Of a stretch of 64,000 nt of DNA, positions 12,306 through 25,619 are shown one piece after another (the stretch's first letter is position 1; each line of letters starts with the position of its first letter). The notes beneath the pieces were generated by a model. The model was not told where the DNA came from. It did no database searches and saw only the letters and a list, made by a program, of their open reading frames with translations. Source of the stretch: Paratrimastix pyriformis (Eukaryota > Preaxostyla > Paratrimastigidae); NCBI GenBank assembly GCA_027972325.1, contig JAPMOS010000015.1, positions 509,501 to 573,500 on the forward strand, read 5' to 3'. The position numbers were made by a program, and so were the translations under genes.

Positions 12306-12770
12306 GACCTTGCAGGGTTGTGCGCAGAGGCGCACAGGAATGCAAACAAAAATGAGTTGCGAACGACGAGGCGATCCAGGCTACTGCTCAGTTGACGCGA
12401 GCAGTTATGTGTCCGTGCCGTCTTACCGGTGGCCGACCGGTTGCTCATCAACCAAATTTCCTTCCTCCGCAATTAGTCTTGCCACCACCAACCCATCCTC
12501 CCCCACCTCCCCCTTCTGATCTCTCAGGTTCGTTTTTCCCCCGGGAGTCTGACATCTGGATCATCCATTCTTGGTTATAGACAATTCATTTTCTGGCCAG
12601 GCATCTTTGGGTCAGTGGCCATCATCCATCAACCGATCTTACATTATTCTGCCATTGTTAGCCCGTTCAACGCACTCTCCCACCCACCGTTTCGCGTCTC
12701 GTCTTCCGGTCACACCATCTCTATCAGCTGCACATAGCTTCCAACCTTCATTGTCCGCATATCGGGCACA
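12306..12770. promoter_or_regulatory. Divergent intergenic region RhoGAP/RING
   Basis: An AT-richer valley between two start codons that point away from each other. A short possible leading exon on the minus strand (ATG near 12455) does not splice in frame to the SH3 exon, so the start at 12305 was preferred. No other coding evidence. Confidence 0.4.
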
Positions 12771-15168
12771 GATGACCCCCCACAATTCCGCCAAGTTCAC
12801 CACCGGCACCTCGCCACGGACCGCGCCCCCAGCCACGCTCCTGGCCGGGTTGGGCAGCGGAAGTCGGGGCGCCCTCTCTTCTCTGGGTGGCAGCACAAGC
12901 ACCCCGATCTCGACGCCTCGGTCCCAGCTGGTGCTGAGCAGCCCCCGCCTCGGCTTCCCGCTCCCCGCCCCCACGGCCGGGGCTGGGGCAGGGGCTGGGG
13001 CTGGGGCAGGGGCCAGCCGCACGCCCCGCTCGAGCGGACCCGCGCCCACCACGGCAGCCCTGCTCTCGCGCTACCCGCTGTCGACGAGCTCGGCCTCAGC
13101 GAGCGCCCGGGCCGTCGCGCGGCCCGCCTCGGAGCCCCGCCTCGCCAGCAGGAACCCCGGCACCGTCGGCCGCCCCGCGCCGCCCGGCTCGCCCGTCTGT
13201 GCTCCGCTCGGGCTCGGGAGGGGCGCTGACCGGGTGCTCTGCTCGGCGCTGACCGGGTGCTCTGCTCGACGGGGGGTGCGGGGGTGGGGATGGGGCAGCA
13301 CGAGGGCGGGGGCGGGCCCCAGGACCAGGCGGCCCTGCAGAGCGCCATGGCCGCCCAGGAGGCGTGGCTCCGCAGGCAGGCCGACCCCACCGCCCCCGCC
13401 ACCGACTCGCCCCCATCGGCCTCGCCATCATGGACGGCTCAGCCCAAGGCCGCCGCCCCGGCATCGCTGGCAATGGCAGTTCCGTTTGGCCAGGTCGGGG
13501 GCCCAGCCCACCCGCACCCACGCACAGCCAAATTACCCCATCCCCATCCGAAGGGCCCCCACGGGCCCCCCCGGTGCCTGGGTCTGGGGTGTCTGTGGGG
13601 TAGTAGGGCAGGGCCCAGCCCGGTGTTGCTGGTGCCGCAGGCCCGGGGGGACCCCCGGGTCGGGGGGTATACCCGGGGGGGTGACATGTCGAAGGCCGCC
13701 CCGTGCCGCTCGGCCTCATGCGGGCCCTTTCGCTTTCCTCACCTCACCTCACCTCACCTCACCTCACCTCACCTCACCTCTCGGCAGGTTGGCACCCCCT
13801 CGACGGCTCCCCATGGGCAAGGCTCCCCGCGCCGCGAATCCGGGACGAGCACCGTCAGCACGGTCCGTCCGCCCATACCCATCGTGGCCGAGGAGCGAGG
13901 GTGCGGGCTGGCTGGGCTTGGGCTTGGGCTGGCTGGGCTGCTCCCGTCGGCCCGAGGGGGGCGGCACGTTCCTCGCTCGTCTCATCACGGCTCCCTGGCC
14001 CCGCGGCCCTGGCGGCTGTTCCTCCCCGGGGCAGCTTGTCGGGACCCTGACCAGCGACCGGACGATCGCCGTGGCCCACATCGGGCGCGAGTACCTGCTG
14101 CTGCAGGCCGAGCTGGCCGACCTCCAGCGGCGCCACGGGACCCTCGTGGCCCGGGTCAGCAGCGCCCTGCTGGGTCTGGCCGCCCTCGACCGCAACGCCC
14201 AGGTCGGCGGCCCCGCCTCACAATGCCCCGCCATGCACCCGCCTGCCCCCGCCCTGCCCCCGCCCTGCCCCCGCCCTGCCCCCGCCAGCGCCTCGCCCCA
14301 TTGCCGACCCCTGACCGACCCACCCGGGGGCTGAGCGCAGGAGGCCGCCACCTGCTCGCGGTGCCGCCACCTCCTGCAGGAGGCGACCGTGCTGCTGCCC
14401 TGCGCCCACCTGCTCTGCCGCAGCTGCGTCGAGGTCCGCCGCCCCACCGGCCTCCGGAGCCTGATGGGCGGGCCATGGGCGTGAGCACGGGCATCCTCGG
14501 CCTCGGCGCCCTCCCTCACGCCCCCCTCCCGCCCCTCCCCTGTCTGCTGCCCGTTGCTCGTCGGCTGGGCGGCCCGCAGCTTGGCCGGGCCGACCAGGGC
14601 CAGCTCAGCTGCTACGAGTGCCACCGGGACGTCACCGCCGTGGTCCGCCTCGCATCTTGCTGCTTCTAACCCCTCCATCCTCCTCCCCCCCCCCCCCCCC
14701 CCCCCGGGGCGCCTGCAGGCGAGCCCGCCCGGGCTGGATGCTCTTGTGGGCCAGGTGCCCGAGCGGGCCCGGCTGCGGCAGGATCTCGAGGCCACGGCCC
14801 GGCGGCTGGTGGCCGAGGGCAAGCGGACCCTGCCCGAGAGCCCCTACCTGGCCGCCCTCGCATCGACCCTCCGCCAGCCGGGCCCACCGCCCTCCGCCCC
14901 GGCCGGGCCCGTGCCCCAGGTGGGCCAGGCGCTGCCCCTCCGGCCGGCCGAGGAGGCCGAGGAAGAGGCGCCCCCGGCCGAGGTGCTGCCCCGCCCCGCG
15001 CCCTGGTGGGCGGCTGGCGCCCCCTCGGGGGCCTGGCCGGGCCCCGGCCCGATACCGACTTCCACCCGGCGGCCCCGGGCAGCAGGGAGCAGCGCTCACC
15101 GGGCCGCATGGTCACCGCCCCGGCCCCCTCGCCCGCCCCGGCGGGGTGGAACAGCCCGGCCGCCCTGA
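12771..15168 (+). CDS. RING-finger protein, likely E3 ubiquitin ligase
   Basis: The ATG at 12771 opens about 140 Ser/Thr/Pro/Ala-rich residues. After one or more introns an amphipathic coiled-coil-like exon ends at about 14200 (HIGREYLLLQAELADLQRRH). The next exon (from about 14341, after ...GCGCAG) carries most of a C3HC4 RING: TCSRCRHLLQEATVLLPCAH then LLCRSCVE. After an intron with donor GTCCGC comes the last Cys pair (SCYECHRD). A further exon after a C-run (14683-14704) reads VPERARLRQDLEATARRL, another helix, followed by an acidic Pro-rich tail. The zinc ligands are complete, so ligase activity is plausible; no specific family is recognised. The last frame could end at 15168 or splice to one ending at 15260. 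Confidence 0.68.
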
Positions 15169-15260
15169 CCCGGCCGCCCGCCGGTTGGCCACGGAGCCCC
15201 GCGGCCGCCCCGCCCCCCCACTTCGCCTCGGCCCCCTCCGGCCCCGGGTGCTCCCGCTAG

Positions 15261-15301
<41 letters not shown>

Positions 15302-15502
15302 GGGTGCGGCCTCCGGCTGGGCCCCCCACCGGCTGGGCGCCCCTCCTTCACCCCCTCCAGCCCTCCCTCCCCTCCCTCCCCCCTCCCTTCTTCCCTCCCT
15401 TCTTCCCTTCTTCCCTTCTTCCCTCGTGTAGCCGCATCTCCTCCCCGCCACCGCCTCCTCCTCCCAGCAGCTTGTTCTCCCGCCCCCCCTCCGAGCCGAT
15501 CC

Positions 15503-15630
<128 letters not shown>

Positions 15631-16016
15631 GTCCGCGGCGTCTGTGGGGTCCCAATTGCCTTGCCATTGCCTTTGCCGGGTTCCCCTGAGGGCCCCCGTT
15701 CGTCTCCGTTTTTGCGGTCATCTCATGGAGCCAAATATCAACAGCCCATCCTGGGCACCATCCACCACCCCCCCCCCCCCCCGGGCACCATCCACCCCTG
15801 GGCGCCATCCACCCCTGGGCGCCATCCTCTCCTGCCGTCGGTCGAGCCGGCGGCCCCTGCCAGCTGCCCAGATGCCGATGACAAGGAGGGATTTTCGCCT
15901 GTGGAGGACAGCGAGGGGCGCGGCTGGGCCAAACAGTTAGAGGGGGGGGGGGGGGCGATGCCGAGGGCGTGCCGGCCTCCAGCAGGCCAGGCAGCGCAGA
16001 CCAAACAACGCGGCAC

Positions 16017-16090
<74 letters not shown>

Positions 16091-16091
16091 G
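16017..16091. repeat. (CAGA)n microsatellite
   Basis: About 18 ACAG/CAGA units. Inverted relative to the CTGT array at 15503-15630. Confidence 0.97.
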
Positions 16092-16203
16092 AAGACGCTC
16101 GTACAGCCACGGCCAGCCCAAGCAGACGGAACACAACAAGAGACGTCTGCTGGTACCCGGAGGGGGGGGGGGGGGGGGGGGAAGGAGGTGTGTCTGTCTG
16201 TGT

Positions 16204-16237
<34 letters not shown>

Positions 16238-16627
16238 AGCACTCGGGCCAAACGGGAAAATATTAAAGACGGGCCGCCCTCAGAGAAGGTGGCACAGAGA
16301 AGCAGACACAGACACGGACAGCGCGGGGGCAGGACACGACAGGAGGAGGGGGCCGAGGGGGCCGACAGACACCCCGCGCGGCAGCGGGGCAGCACAGCGA
16401 ACGAAAAAGCCAACCAACCGCTCGCACCCGCCACCAGGCGGAAGGAAGACGGGAACGGGAAGGGGAAGGGGAACGGGAACGGGAACGGGGGCAGCTCGGG
16501 GGGAGTGGGCCTGCTGGTGGGCAGGCCAATCGGATGTCCAAGAAACTCGGGGGTGCCAGGCGCGGTCGGGTGTGTGTGTGTGTGTGTGTGTGTGGGCCTC
16601 ATCAGCTGGCCATCGATGGGCTGGGCC

Positions 16628-18812
16628 TCAGCTGGCGATGGACGCGTGCTCGGCGCTGGGCTTGTGAAAGGCCTCGTAGTCGACGTGGACGTAGCAGCGC
16701 TCCACGTGGGGCACCCGCTCGACCTGCCCCACCCCCCAGCCCGAGACCCAGATGACCCAGATGACCCAGATGACCCAGATGACCCAGATGACCCAGACGA
16801 CGACAGATGACCCAGACGACCCAGACGACCCAGACGACCCAGACGACGCAGGTGGCGGAGGGGTTTGAAGGGCGGCACGGAGCCATGGGGATGAGTGCCT
16901 GGGGGGCCGCGGGGATGAGTGTTTGGGGCCGCGGGGAGGGGCCGCCGACCCTGAGGGAGAGCGCTTCGGAGACGTCGTGGGAGGTCTTCAGGGGCAGGCG
17001 CCGGTCGAGGACGATGTGGATCTCGACGATGGCCCCGCTGCCCGTCTGGTAGGCCTGCACCGTGTCTGCACCCGCCCCGCCCCGCCCGCGCACGAGTGCC
17101 AACCCGGTCAGCCGAGGCCAGCCGAGGCCAGCCGAGGCCAGCCGAGGGTGCGCCGCACGGCCGGGTGGGGGGCCGGGCAGCGGGTGCGGACCGACGGCCT
17201 GGATGAAGTGGCTGTGGGTGGCGGCGATGTATGTGATCTGCTGGATGAAGTCCCAGTCGGCCGTGTGGCCCATCAGCGACTTGACCAGCCCTGCGGCCCA
17301 CCCAGCCGCCCCCAGTCGCCCCCAGCCCGCCTCTCGGGCATCAGTCGCCATTCCGGGGAGCCAGGCCAGGCCAGGCAGGCCAGGGCAGGCCGACGGACCG
17401 GCTACGGTGCGGCCCCAGTTGACGATGATGAAGCACGAGAGGCCGATGGCCCCGGCCGAGTCGAGCCACCACAGGGCCGGCATGGTGGCCACCAGGTAGG
17501 CCACGGCCCCCAGCGAGTTGGTCAGCACGTCGTTGATGTGGTCCTGGGCCAGCGCCCGGGCGGCCGTGTTGGTGCGGCCCAGCACCCGGCACAGCACGAA
17601 CAGGCACAGCTGTCGCCCGAGCCGCCCAGGTCCCGCAGGGGCGATGAGGCGCGTCATCAGACCGGAACCCCGGGCCGGGCAGGGGCAGCGGGCGGATCAC
17701 GGCCGGGGCGGGGCGCGGAGCGTGGCTGACCTTGCTGACGATGGTGCAGGCCAGCACGACCACGGGGCCGATGGCGAAGGCGGGCGGACTGTGGTCGGCC
17801 GAGGCCAGCTTGCTGGCCGCCTCCCGGACGATCTGCCCCGCCAACCCCAGGCCGCCCCCACCGCCACCGGCACGTCGCATGGCCCCGACCCGATGAGCTC
17901 CAGGGGCGGGCGGGTGGGTGGGTGAGGGAGGGAGGGAGAGGGAGGGAGAGGGAGGGGAGGGAGAGGGCAGCGGGCCGACCTGCAGCGAGGCCGTGCCCAT
18001 GATCGAGGCGAAGACAACCACACCCAGCGGCTCGATGCGGTGCTTGCCCACAGGGTACTTCTCCAAGTTGGCCCGGTTCTTGATGCGGCTCGTCAGGAAG
18101 ACCACCGACCTGTCCAAGCGGGGGTGAATATTCATGGTGGCCGCGAAGCCCTGTACGCACCCAGAACAAAGGTCCAGGATCGAGTCCACTGTTGAGGCGA
18201 TCACCGAGAGCGACATGGATGCAATGGCCGCATAGAGTTTGATGCAGAACAGGACCACGTTCACGCAAAAACTGTGCCGGGGGTTGGTGAGAGCCATGGA
18301 AGAGAAATACCGGCAGACCTCATTGTAATAGCAAATCGGGCGGATTTTGCCCTTTTTGCCTCTTCCTCTTCATCCACAATTTCATTTCGATCAATTTTGA
18401 CAAAGGATTCAATCATCGCGTTCTGATCCTTGTAGAAAGCCTTCGCCCGGTTTGAGAGTTCCCTCCCAGCCAGCAGAGAGTCGGCTTTAACAAAACTTTT
18501 GAATCGTTCCGATGGCAGAGTATTGTCATCTTCTTGCAGCAGCGAGTCTGACGGAGAGGGGGTGAGATGGGGTTCGATGATGGGAAGGCTGTTGTCTGTG
18601 GATTCCCCAGTAGAAATCCTCCCTCCGGACGGCCCGTTCGTGTGGACGCTAGGATCACTCAAAGAGGGAGCCTCGACAAGGTCGGCCGAATAGCCCCGGG
18701 CCACCGCTTCCATGGCCGGGAAGCGGATTGCCTTATGCAAATGTTGCACTTGGAGTGCTGCGAGAGAGGCGGATGCAACAAAGCAAACTGGTGGTTGGGC
18801 CTTGGTGGCCAT
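16628..18812 (-). CDS. Cation diffusion facilitator, Mn-type (MTP8-11-like)
   Basis: CDF proteins export divalent metals from the cytosol into organelles or out of the cell in exchange for protons. The N-terminus has the soluble motif typical of the Mn clade (AKAFYKDQNAMIESFVKID). Exon 2 carries TM helices with DSILD (DxxxD, near 18172-18190) and the KYPVGKHRIEPLG loop. A later exon has DHINDVLTNSLG, where both metal-site Asp residues of the Mn-type DxxxD are present, then WWLDSAGAIGL. The C-terminal ferredoxin-like domain ends VERVPHVERCYVHVDYEAFH with stop 16630-16628. Donors, all matched in phase, are GTCTGC, GTCGGC, GTCAGC, GTCCGT, GTCCGC and GTCGGC. The first intron is 48 nt. The last intron contains an ATGACCCAG 9-mer array. 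Confidence 0.92.
16748..16856 (-). repeat. 9-nt minisatellite (ATGACCCAG/ACGACCCAG)
   Basis: About eleven units in the final intron of the CDF gene, with a T-to-C change in the second half. The intron precedes the VERVPHVE exon. Confidence 0.9.
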
Positions 18813-19024
18813 CGAGTCTGAATGTCAAACTAAATGCGAGCTTCGAAAGAGCAAACGGAACCCCTGTGTGCAAAACTCAATCGCAATCTGCCCAATTTTT
18901 TTGGGAGAGCTGGGAGAGGATTCGGAGGAACAACCGGAAACAAAATAGAGAAAGAGAAAATGGACACCCATTAGTTGGGGTGCTTTATGCCGCAAGAATG
19001 ATGAGCGATATAGGCTCGCTTAAC

Positions 19025-20529
19025 TCACGAATAAATGGTGACAACTTCGTGGCCGCTGCCACGGACCATCAGTACGCGCCCCACGCCCTAACCAGAGGAA
19101 ATCATGAGCAAGCCGGAAGCAAGGGAGGCGGACCTCGGTGAGGGTCGACAGGTACTCCATGTACTCGGTCCCCACCCCGGGGTGGCGGACGGGCGAGCAG
19201 GGGATGGGCGGCAGGTTGAGAAGCACGAGCGAGGCGTTCGAGGAGCGACTTCGGATGACCTGGTTCAACTAGAGAAGGGAGACCCGGGGTTAGCCAGAAC
19301 AGCAGGGGTGGCGGCCCGACCTGGACGGCCACCTGGACGTTCTGGCGCCGCTTGGCGCTGAGGTCGGCCGTCGATGCCGAGGGGGTCATGCCACCAGCGG
19401 CGCCGTCCGTGGCGTCTGTGGAGGTTGTCCCCGTCCGGGGGCCGCCGGCGAGGGGGCTCGAGGCGAGCGGCCGATAGGTGCCCGACCTGGGGCGGGCCCC
19501 GGGGGGCGAGGACGTCTCGGGGGACAGGAAGGAGCCCGAGGGCCGCAGCCGCCCCGAGGAGCGCCGCCCCAGGGCCGGCGGACGAGCTGCGGGTGCGGCC
19601 ATGACCATCGGGGTCGGCGAGGGCGTGGGGACGACCAGGGCGGGCGTCTCCGAGCCGACCGAGAGGACGGGGCTCGCCGCCTCTGGGTGGCCCGGCGAGG
19701 GCGGCGTCACGGGGCGGGGCGGGGGCTCTTTGGTGGGAGGCGGTTCGGCGTTCGGGACGCGGGGCACATAGGGTTGGCCCGGCTGAAGGGCTTGCTGCTG
19801 CTGGTCGGCCTCCAGCAGGGCCGGAGGGGCGGCCGCGCCACGGCCGAGGGGCGCCCAGGTCGCGTCTGGGAGGGTGGCCGCGGCGGGCGAGGCGGGGGCG
19901 CCGAGCATGTGCAGGTACGGGTACGGGTCGCCCGGCTCATCGGGGGCCTCGTCCAGTGCTGCCGCTTCCGCCTCGGCGGCGGAGGGCGCGCCGGCCAGCG
20001 AGGCGGAGCCCGCCAGGTCGCCCATGCTGGCGTCCAGAAAGGGGTTCCGCCGCAGCCGGTCCGCAGGCCCGAGGGGCGTCACCTGCGGTTGCGATGGGCC
20101 GACCCGGCCGGCAGCCGGCAGCTCGGGCAGGTCGTCCTCCTCGTCGCCTGAGGGGGCATCGGCCTGCTGCTGCTGCCCATCGGCCTCGGCAGGCGCCGCG
20201 GGGCTCCGCGGGCGGGACGGCTGGGCGGGCGGCGCGTAGGGGAGCGGCTCGGGGGTCGGGGCCAGCTCGATCTCGTCCATGTCGACGGGCGGCGTCGAGG
20301 CCCGGGCGCTGGTCGGGGCGGCGGGCAGGGCGTCGGGGCCCATGGCGAGGGAGATCATGCTGCCGTACCGGTCGAGGAGGGCCTCGTCGGCCCCGGGGCC
20401 CGAGGGCAGCACCATCTCCACTGGGGTGGGACCGCCCGGCCCGCCCCGGGAGGAGGCTGGGGGCTGCCCCGCCGCCTCCTCCTCCTCCTCCTCCTCGGGC
20501 TGGACGGGGCCGGCCTCGAGGCCCCCGTC

Positions 20530-20561
<32 letters not shown>

Positions 20562-23500
20562 GCCTCTCCGCCCGGGACGGCTCCGTGGCCCCGGCCGTCG
20601 CCTCGAGGGGAGCGTCCGGCCGGCTGTCGGCCGATGCCGCTGATCGGAGGGGCGGCAGGGCGGCGACGCTGAAGCTGTGGGGCAGCGAGACCTGCAACTG
20701 GGGCCCCAGCACAAACTGGTCCTCCTCCTCCTCGGGGGGAGCCGCGCCCCCCGGGGCCCCGCCCGTGGGGACGCTCCAGGGGACGGCCAGCCCCACGAGG
20801 GGCGCCCCGGCTGCGGGGCCGGAGGGCTGCTGATCGAGGGGCGGGGCGGCCAGCTCGGGGCCCATGTGGATGACAGTCCCCGGGGCCGGCACCACCCGCC
20901 CGTGGGGGGCGGCCGAGGGCGGGGCGGAGGCCATCCAGCTCCCCGGGGCGGGGACGTAGACATCGTGCGGGGTGGCGGGCTTCTCCTCGTCTTGCTGGTC
21001 GACCGACGCGGGCGGCGGGAAGAGCGAGGGCGTCGAGGCCCGCCGATCCGACCCCCGCCGGGTGGGGGTGGTGCCGATGCTCGTGGGACATGGCCAGCGC
21101 CGCGAATTGCAGCTGCCCACGGCCATGGGCCCAGGCAGCCCGACCGCCAGAGATGTCAGGTGTTGCGCAGGCGGGGATGGGGGATGGGGGATGGGGGATG
21201 GGGGATGGGGGATGGGGGATGGGGGATGGGGGATGGGGGATGGGGGGGCTCGGCCGGGGCCGGGAGGGCGGGGCGGGGCGGGCTGACAGACGTCGCCCTT
21301 GACGGAGAGGCGCTTGTGGTGGCCGTGGGTTGTGGTGGTCGATGAGACCATGTGCAGCCGCTGCAGCAGCCGCAGCCGCTCCTCCAGGGCCAGGGTCCGC
21401 TCGTTCGTGTAGCCCAGCAGCTCGGGCGTGTCCTGTCACGCCCCGTCCCCCGTCCCCCGTCCCGCCCGGGGAGCACCGCGGTGGGTGTGTGGCCAGGCGC
21501 GGGGGCAGGCCACGGCAGGCATGCAGGGGTATGTGTGGTGGGTGGGGGCTGTGCGCGAGGGGGCCGACCAGCTCGACGATCTCGATGGCGGCCTCGATGC
21601 GCAGGTCGTAGAGGTACTGCTTGATGAGCCGCTCCATCTCGAGGCTGTTGTCGAAGGGCCCCGCAACAGAGAAGATCCGCAGCTTGCAGCTGCCCAACCC
21701 CGGGAGGGGTGGCCAGGCGAGGGGAGAGGTGGCCAGGCGAGGGGAGAGGTGGCCAGGCGAGGGGAGAGGTGGCCAGGGGAGGGGAGTGACAACCAGGTGA
21801 GATTTGTCTGGGTGGCCCGTGGCATGGCTGTGCACGGCGATGGACTGTGCGTTGTGGTGGCGGGGGGGGGGGGGGGGGGGGGGGGGCAGGGGTGGCGGAC
21901 TGGCGCCAGAGTTTGCTCCGCTTCAGCAGCACCGGAAGCAGCAGCAGCAGCCCTGAGGAAGAGGAGGAGGCGCCGGCACGAGAGAAGAGCCGGTCAGCCC
22001 AACCAGCGGAGGGGACAGGGATGGCCAACAGGCGAGGGGCAAAGGGCGAGGGGCAAAGGGCGAGGGGCAAAGGGCGAGGGATGGGGAGCCGAGGGGCGTG
22101 GCAGACCGCCGTCGTGGACGATCCACCAGATGTCGATCGTGCCCCGCTGGTGGTCCCCAAGAGGCAGGCGCCCGATGATATGAGGGCCAACAGGGGCCAG
22201 TGGGCCCAATGCAAAGTTGGTGGCGTGGTGGTGCAGCGGTTGGAGTGGCGTGGCGTGGCATGGCATGGCCTGGCGTGGCATGGCGGGGGACCTGGACGTC
22301 GGCCTTGCAGTTGGCCTCGTCGGGGAAGGGGCCCACGCTCTTCAGCAGCAAGAGGGCCCGGTCCGAGGCCGTCGTCTCGGCCAGCAGGTCCACCTGCCAC
22401 GTGGCCCCGGCCCCAGGCTCTCAGTCAGATGATGTGCGGTGCCGGGCAGGTACGCCGGCAGTGTGCAGCAGTGCGCATGCAGCAGTGTGCAGCAGTGCGC
22501 ATGCAGCAGTGTGCAGCAGTGCATGCAGCAGTGCGCAGCGTGCAATGGACGAGGACGGACGAAGGCATCCGTCTTGGCGGCGTCCTCGCGCCACCGGTGG
22601 GGCCACCCGAGGAGAACCGCGTTGGGCCGCATGCGCCCCATCCCCAGGAAGTCCACTCTGAAGCCCACAGGGTCAGCAGATGAACGGGAACCTCGCAAGG
22701 AGAGGGCGGCTCCAGGGATGGCGGGAGGGGGGGGGGGGGGGGGTGGTGGTGGTGGTGGTGGTGGTGGTGGTGGTGCGGACATGGCCATGGCGCCCTCGTG
22801 GAAGGACCGGGCCGTGTGCACCTCGGGGAAGGCGTCCAGCTGGATGCGCTTGAGCCGCTTCCGCAGTCGCTCGTTGTCCTGCCCCGGCGGCCCCCGGCAA
22901 CGGCCACCAGGGTGCGGGCCAGCGGGGCCGGCGCGTGAGGCAGACGGTCACAACCTCCCTCTCCTCTCCTCCATCCCTTGCTCCCTCCTCACCCCCCTGC
23001 GGGTGCGGACCTTGAGCTGGTCGGGGAAGCGGGTCACCCGGTCGCCGACGAGGATGCGGCCGATGACGGTGAGCCCGTTGCCCTTCTTGATGGACTTGAC
23101 GAAGGACAGCAGGCTGCTCTCCGCCTCGGCCGTGGCTGCCTCCAGGGCGGTCCCCGCCCCGGGCTGGGCGAGCGCCCCCAGCGAGGGCCCCCGGGCAATG
23201 GCCTCGCTCAGGATGCGCCCCTTGGCCAGCTGGGCGGCCCGGGCCTGGGTGGCCTTGCCGCCCGCCGAGAGCAGCCCCGGGGGCGGGTCGGTGTGGCGGG
23301 GGTCGGCCCAGATCTCGGACATCTTGATGAAGGCCAGCAGCTGGGGCCGCCAGTTCTTGGTGTGCGCCGAGGCCCGCTCCAGGGCCAGCAGGCTGTCCCG
23401 GGCCGTCTGGAAGCGCAGCCCCTTCAGCCCGTCGCCCCAGTCGGCCTCCACGCTGCAACAGCCCCGACCGGACAAGAGGAACGGGTCAGCGAGGCAGTGG

Positions 23501-25583
23501 GACAAGGAAATGGGCAGGGGCATCTGGGCAGGGGCATCTGGGCAGGGGCATCTGGGCAGGGGCATCTGGGCAGGGGCATCTGGGCAGGGGCATCTGGGCA
23601 GGGGCATCTGGGCAGGGGCATCTGGGCAGGGGCATCTGGGCAGGGGCATCTGGGCAGGGGCATCTGGGCAGGGCATCTGGGCAGGGCATCTGGGCGGGGC
23701 AGGGCATGAATTCGATGACGAAGGCCGCCACCCACGCGATCACGGCCACCCACCTGCGATGGTGCGATGGCCGCCAACCCCATGGTCGGTGTGTGTGCGT
23801 GTGGTCCGGTGAGCCCTCAGGCGAGGGCGGAAGAAGGAGGGCGAGGGCGAGGGGCGAGGGCGAGGGCGAGGGCGAGGGCGAGGGCGAGGCGAGGGCGAGG
23901 GCGAGGGCGAGGGCGAGGAGCCAGGGCGGTGAACATGGGGCCACCAGAGGAGCCCCAGGGCGGTCCAGTGGAAGAACCGGAAGGCCAGCCGGGGGCCAGC
24001 AGGAAGCAAGGTTGGTAAAGCGAAGATCCTGCACCCGGGAGACAGGGGGGCAGGGGCAGGGGGCAGGGGCAGGGGCAGGGGCAGGGGCAGGGGCAGGGGC
24101 AGGGGCAGGGGCAGGGGCAGGGGCAGGGGCAGGGGCAGGGGCAGGGCAGGGGCAGGGGGCAGGGGCAGGGGCAGGGGCGGGAATGCTGACATGGAGATGA
24201 TCGGGGCCACCACCTCCACGCTGCCGCTGAGGATGCACCCGATGGTGATGGTGAACGTGACCATCATCGCCCTGCGCGTCCAGCCCGCGGCCGATGGGAC
24301 AGACAGAAGGCGCAGCAGTGGCGATGATGAGCGGGGCAGTTCGGAAGGATAGGACGCGAGAGCGCACCGTGATGGAGGGCGCGGGGGAGGGCGCGATGGG
24401 GAGAGGATGGGTCGGGGAGCTGTGGAGGGCGCGGGCGGATGGGTCGCGGAAAGCCCCTGGGGTCACCACGGGGCGAAGGGGGCGAGGCGGGCCGGGCGGA
24501 CCTGCGGGGCTCCTTGCCGGGGGCCAGCTTGCGGAGGATGGGCACGGTCCCGTCGCTGGCCACGGCCTGCAGCACTTGCGGGGCGCCCGTCAGGTACTGG
24601 AGGGCCGAGCCGGCCGAGAGGAGCAGCACGCAGATCTGCAGGGCGTAGCGGTGGGGCCAGCCGCCCTTGAGGATGATGGCCGAGTCGCCCTTGAGCAGCT
24701 CCCGGGGCGCCGTGAAGCCCATCAGCAGGATGGACACGAAGTCTGCCCGCCCGCCAGAGGGGGAGAGGGTCACGTCAGCGGTGCGTCTGCCTTGGAGGGG
24801 CGGGAACGAGCGGGCGGGCGGAGCCGAGACGGACAGACGCCCGAGTAGGCGAGGACCCCGAAGACGGTCCCTGGGGGGATGGAGGCCTGCGGGTTCTCGA
24901 GCTCCCTGGAGCGCTCCGCGCCGGCGTTGATGTCTGGGGGTGCGGTGTGGGTGCGGGTGCGGTGTGGGTGCGGGTGCGGTGTGGGTGCGGGTGCGGGTGC
25001 AGTGTGGGTGCGGTGTGGGTGCGGTGTGGGTGCGGTGCGCCCGAGGTGCCGCAGACGAAGAGGCGCCGCGAGGGGAGGGAGAGGGCGCGCGAGGCGCAGG
25101 GGCGGCTGACCGACGACGCACGGGTAGAAGATGCCCAGCAGGGTGAAGAAGTCCACGCCCTCGTCCATGGCCGGCCCCCAGTTGGCCGCGAAGTTGGCCC
25201 CCGAGAGGCCGGTCCCCCTGCAGGACCCGCCAAGCCACGTCCCACCGCAGCCCACCGGACCCACGCAAAGGCGATCGTCGACAGGCCGAGGGACCTGGGG
25301 TACGGGGACTGGCTGGGGTACGGGGATTGACTGGTGATGGGGATTTGGGTGGGTGGGTGGCGGACAGGTCGGGGTGGCTGAGGAGCATGCCCACGAAGAA
25401 CCAGACGAAGACCAGCACCAGGTTGAGGCTGAAGAAGTAGTTGATCCGGGCCACGAACTTGACTCCCAGGCACACGTAGATCGACAGCAGGGCCATGATG
25501 ATCAGCGCGATGATCTGGTGGTCCCACGTGGTGCCCGTGATCTGGACGGCATCGGGGGGAGTGGTGAGCAGTGCGATAAGATG

Positions 25584-25619
<36 letters not shown>

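Noticed and set aside
23514-23695. CRISPR-like regular repeats
   Set aside because: Units are contiguous with no unique spacers, and the setting is a eukaryotic intron.
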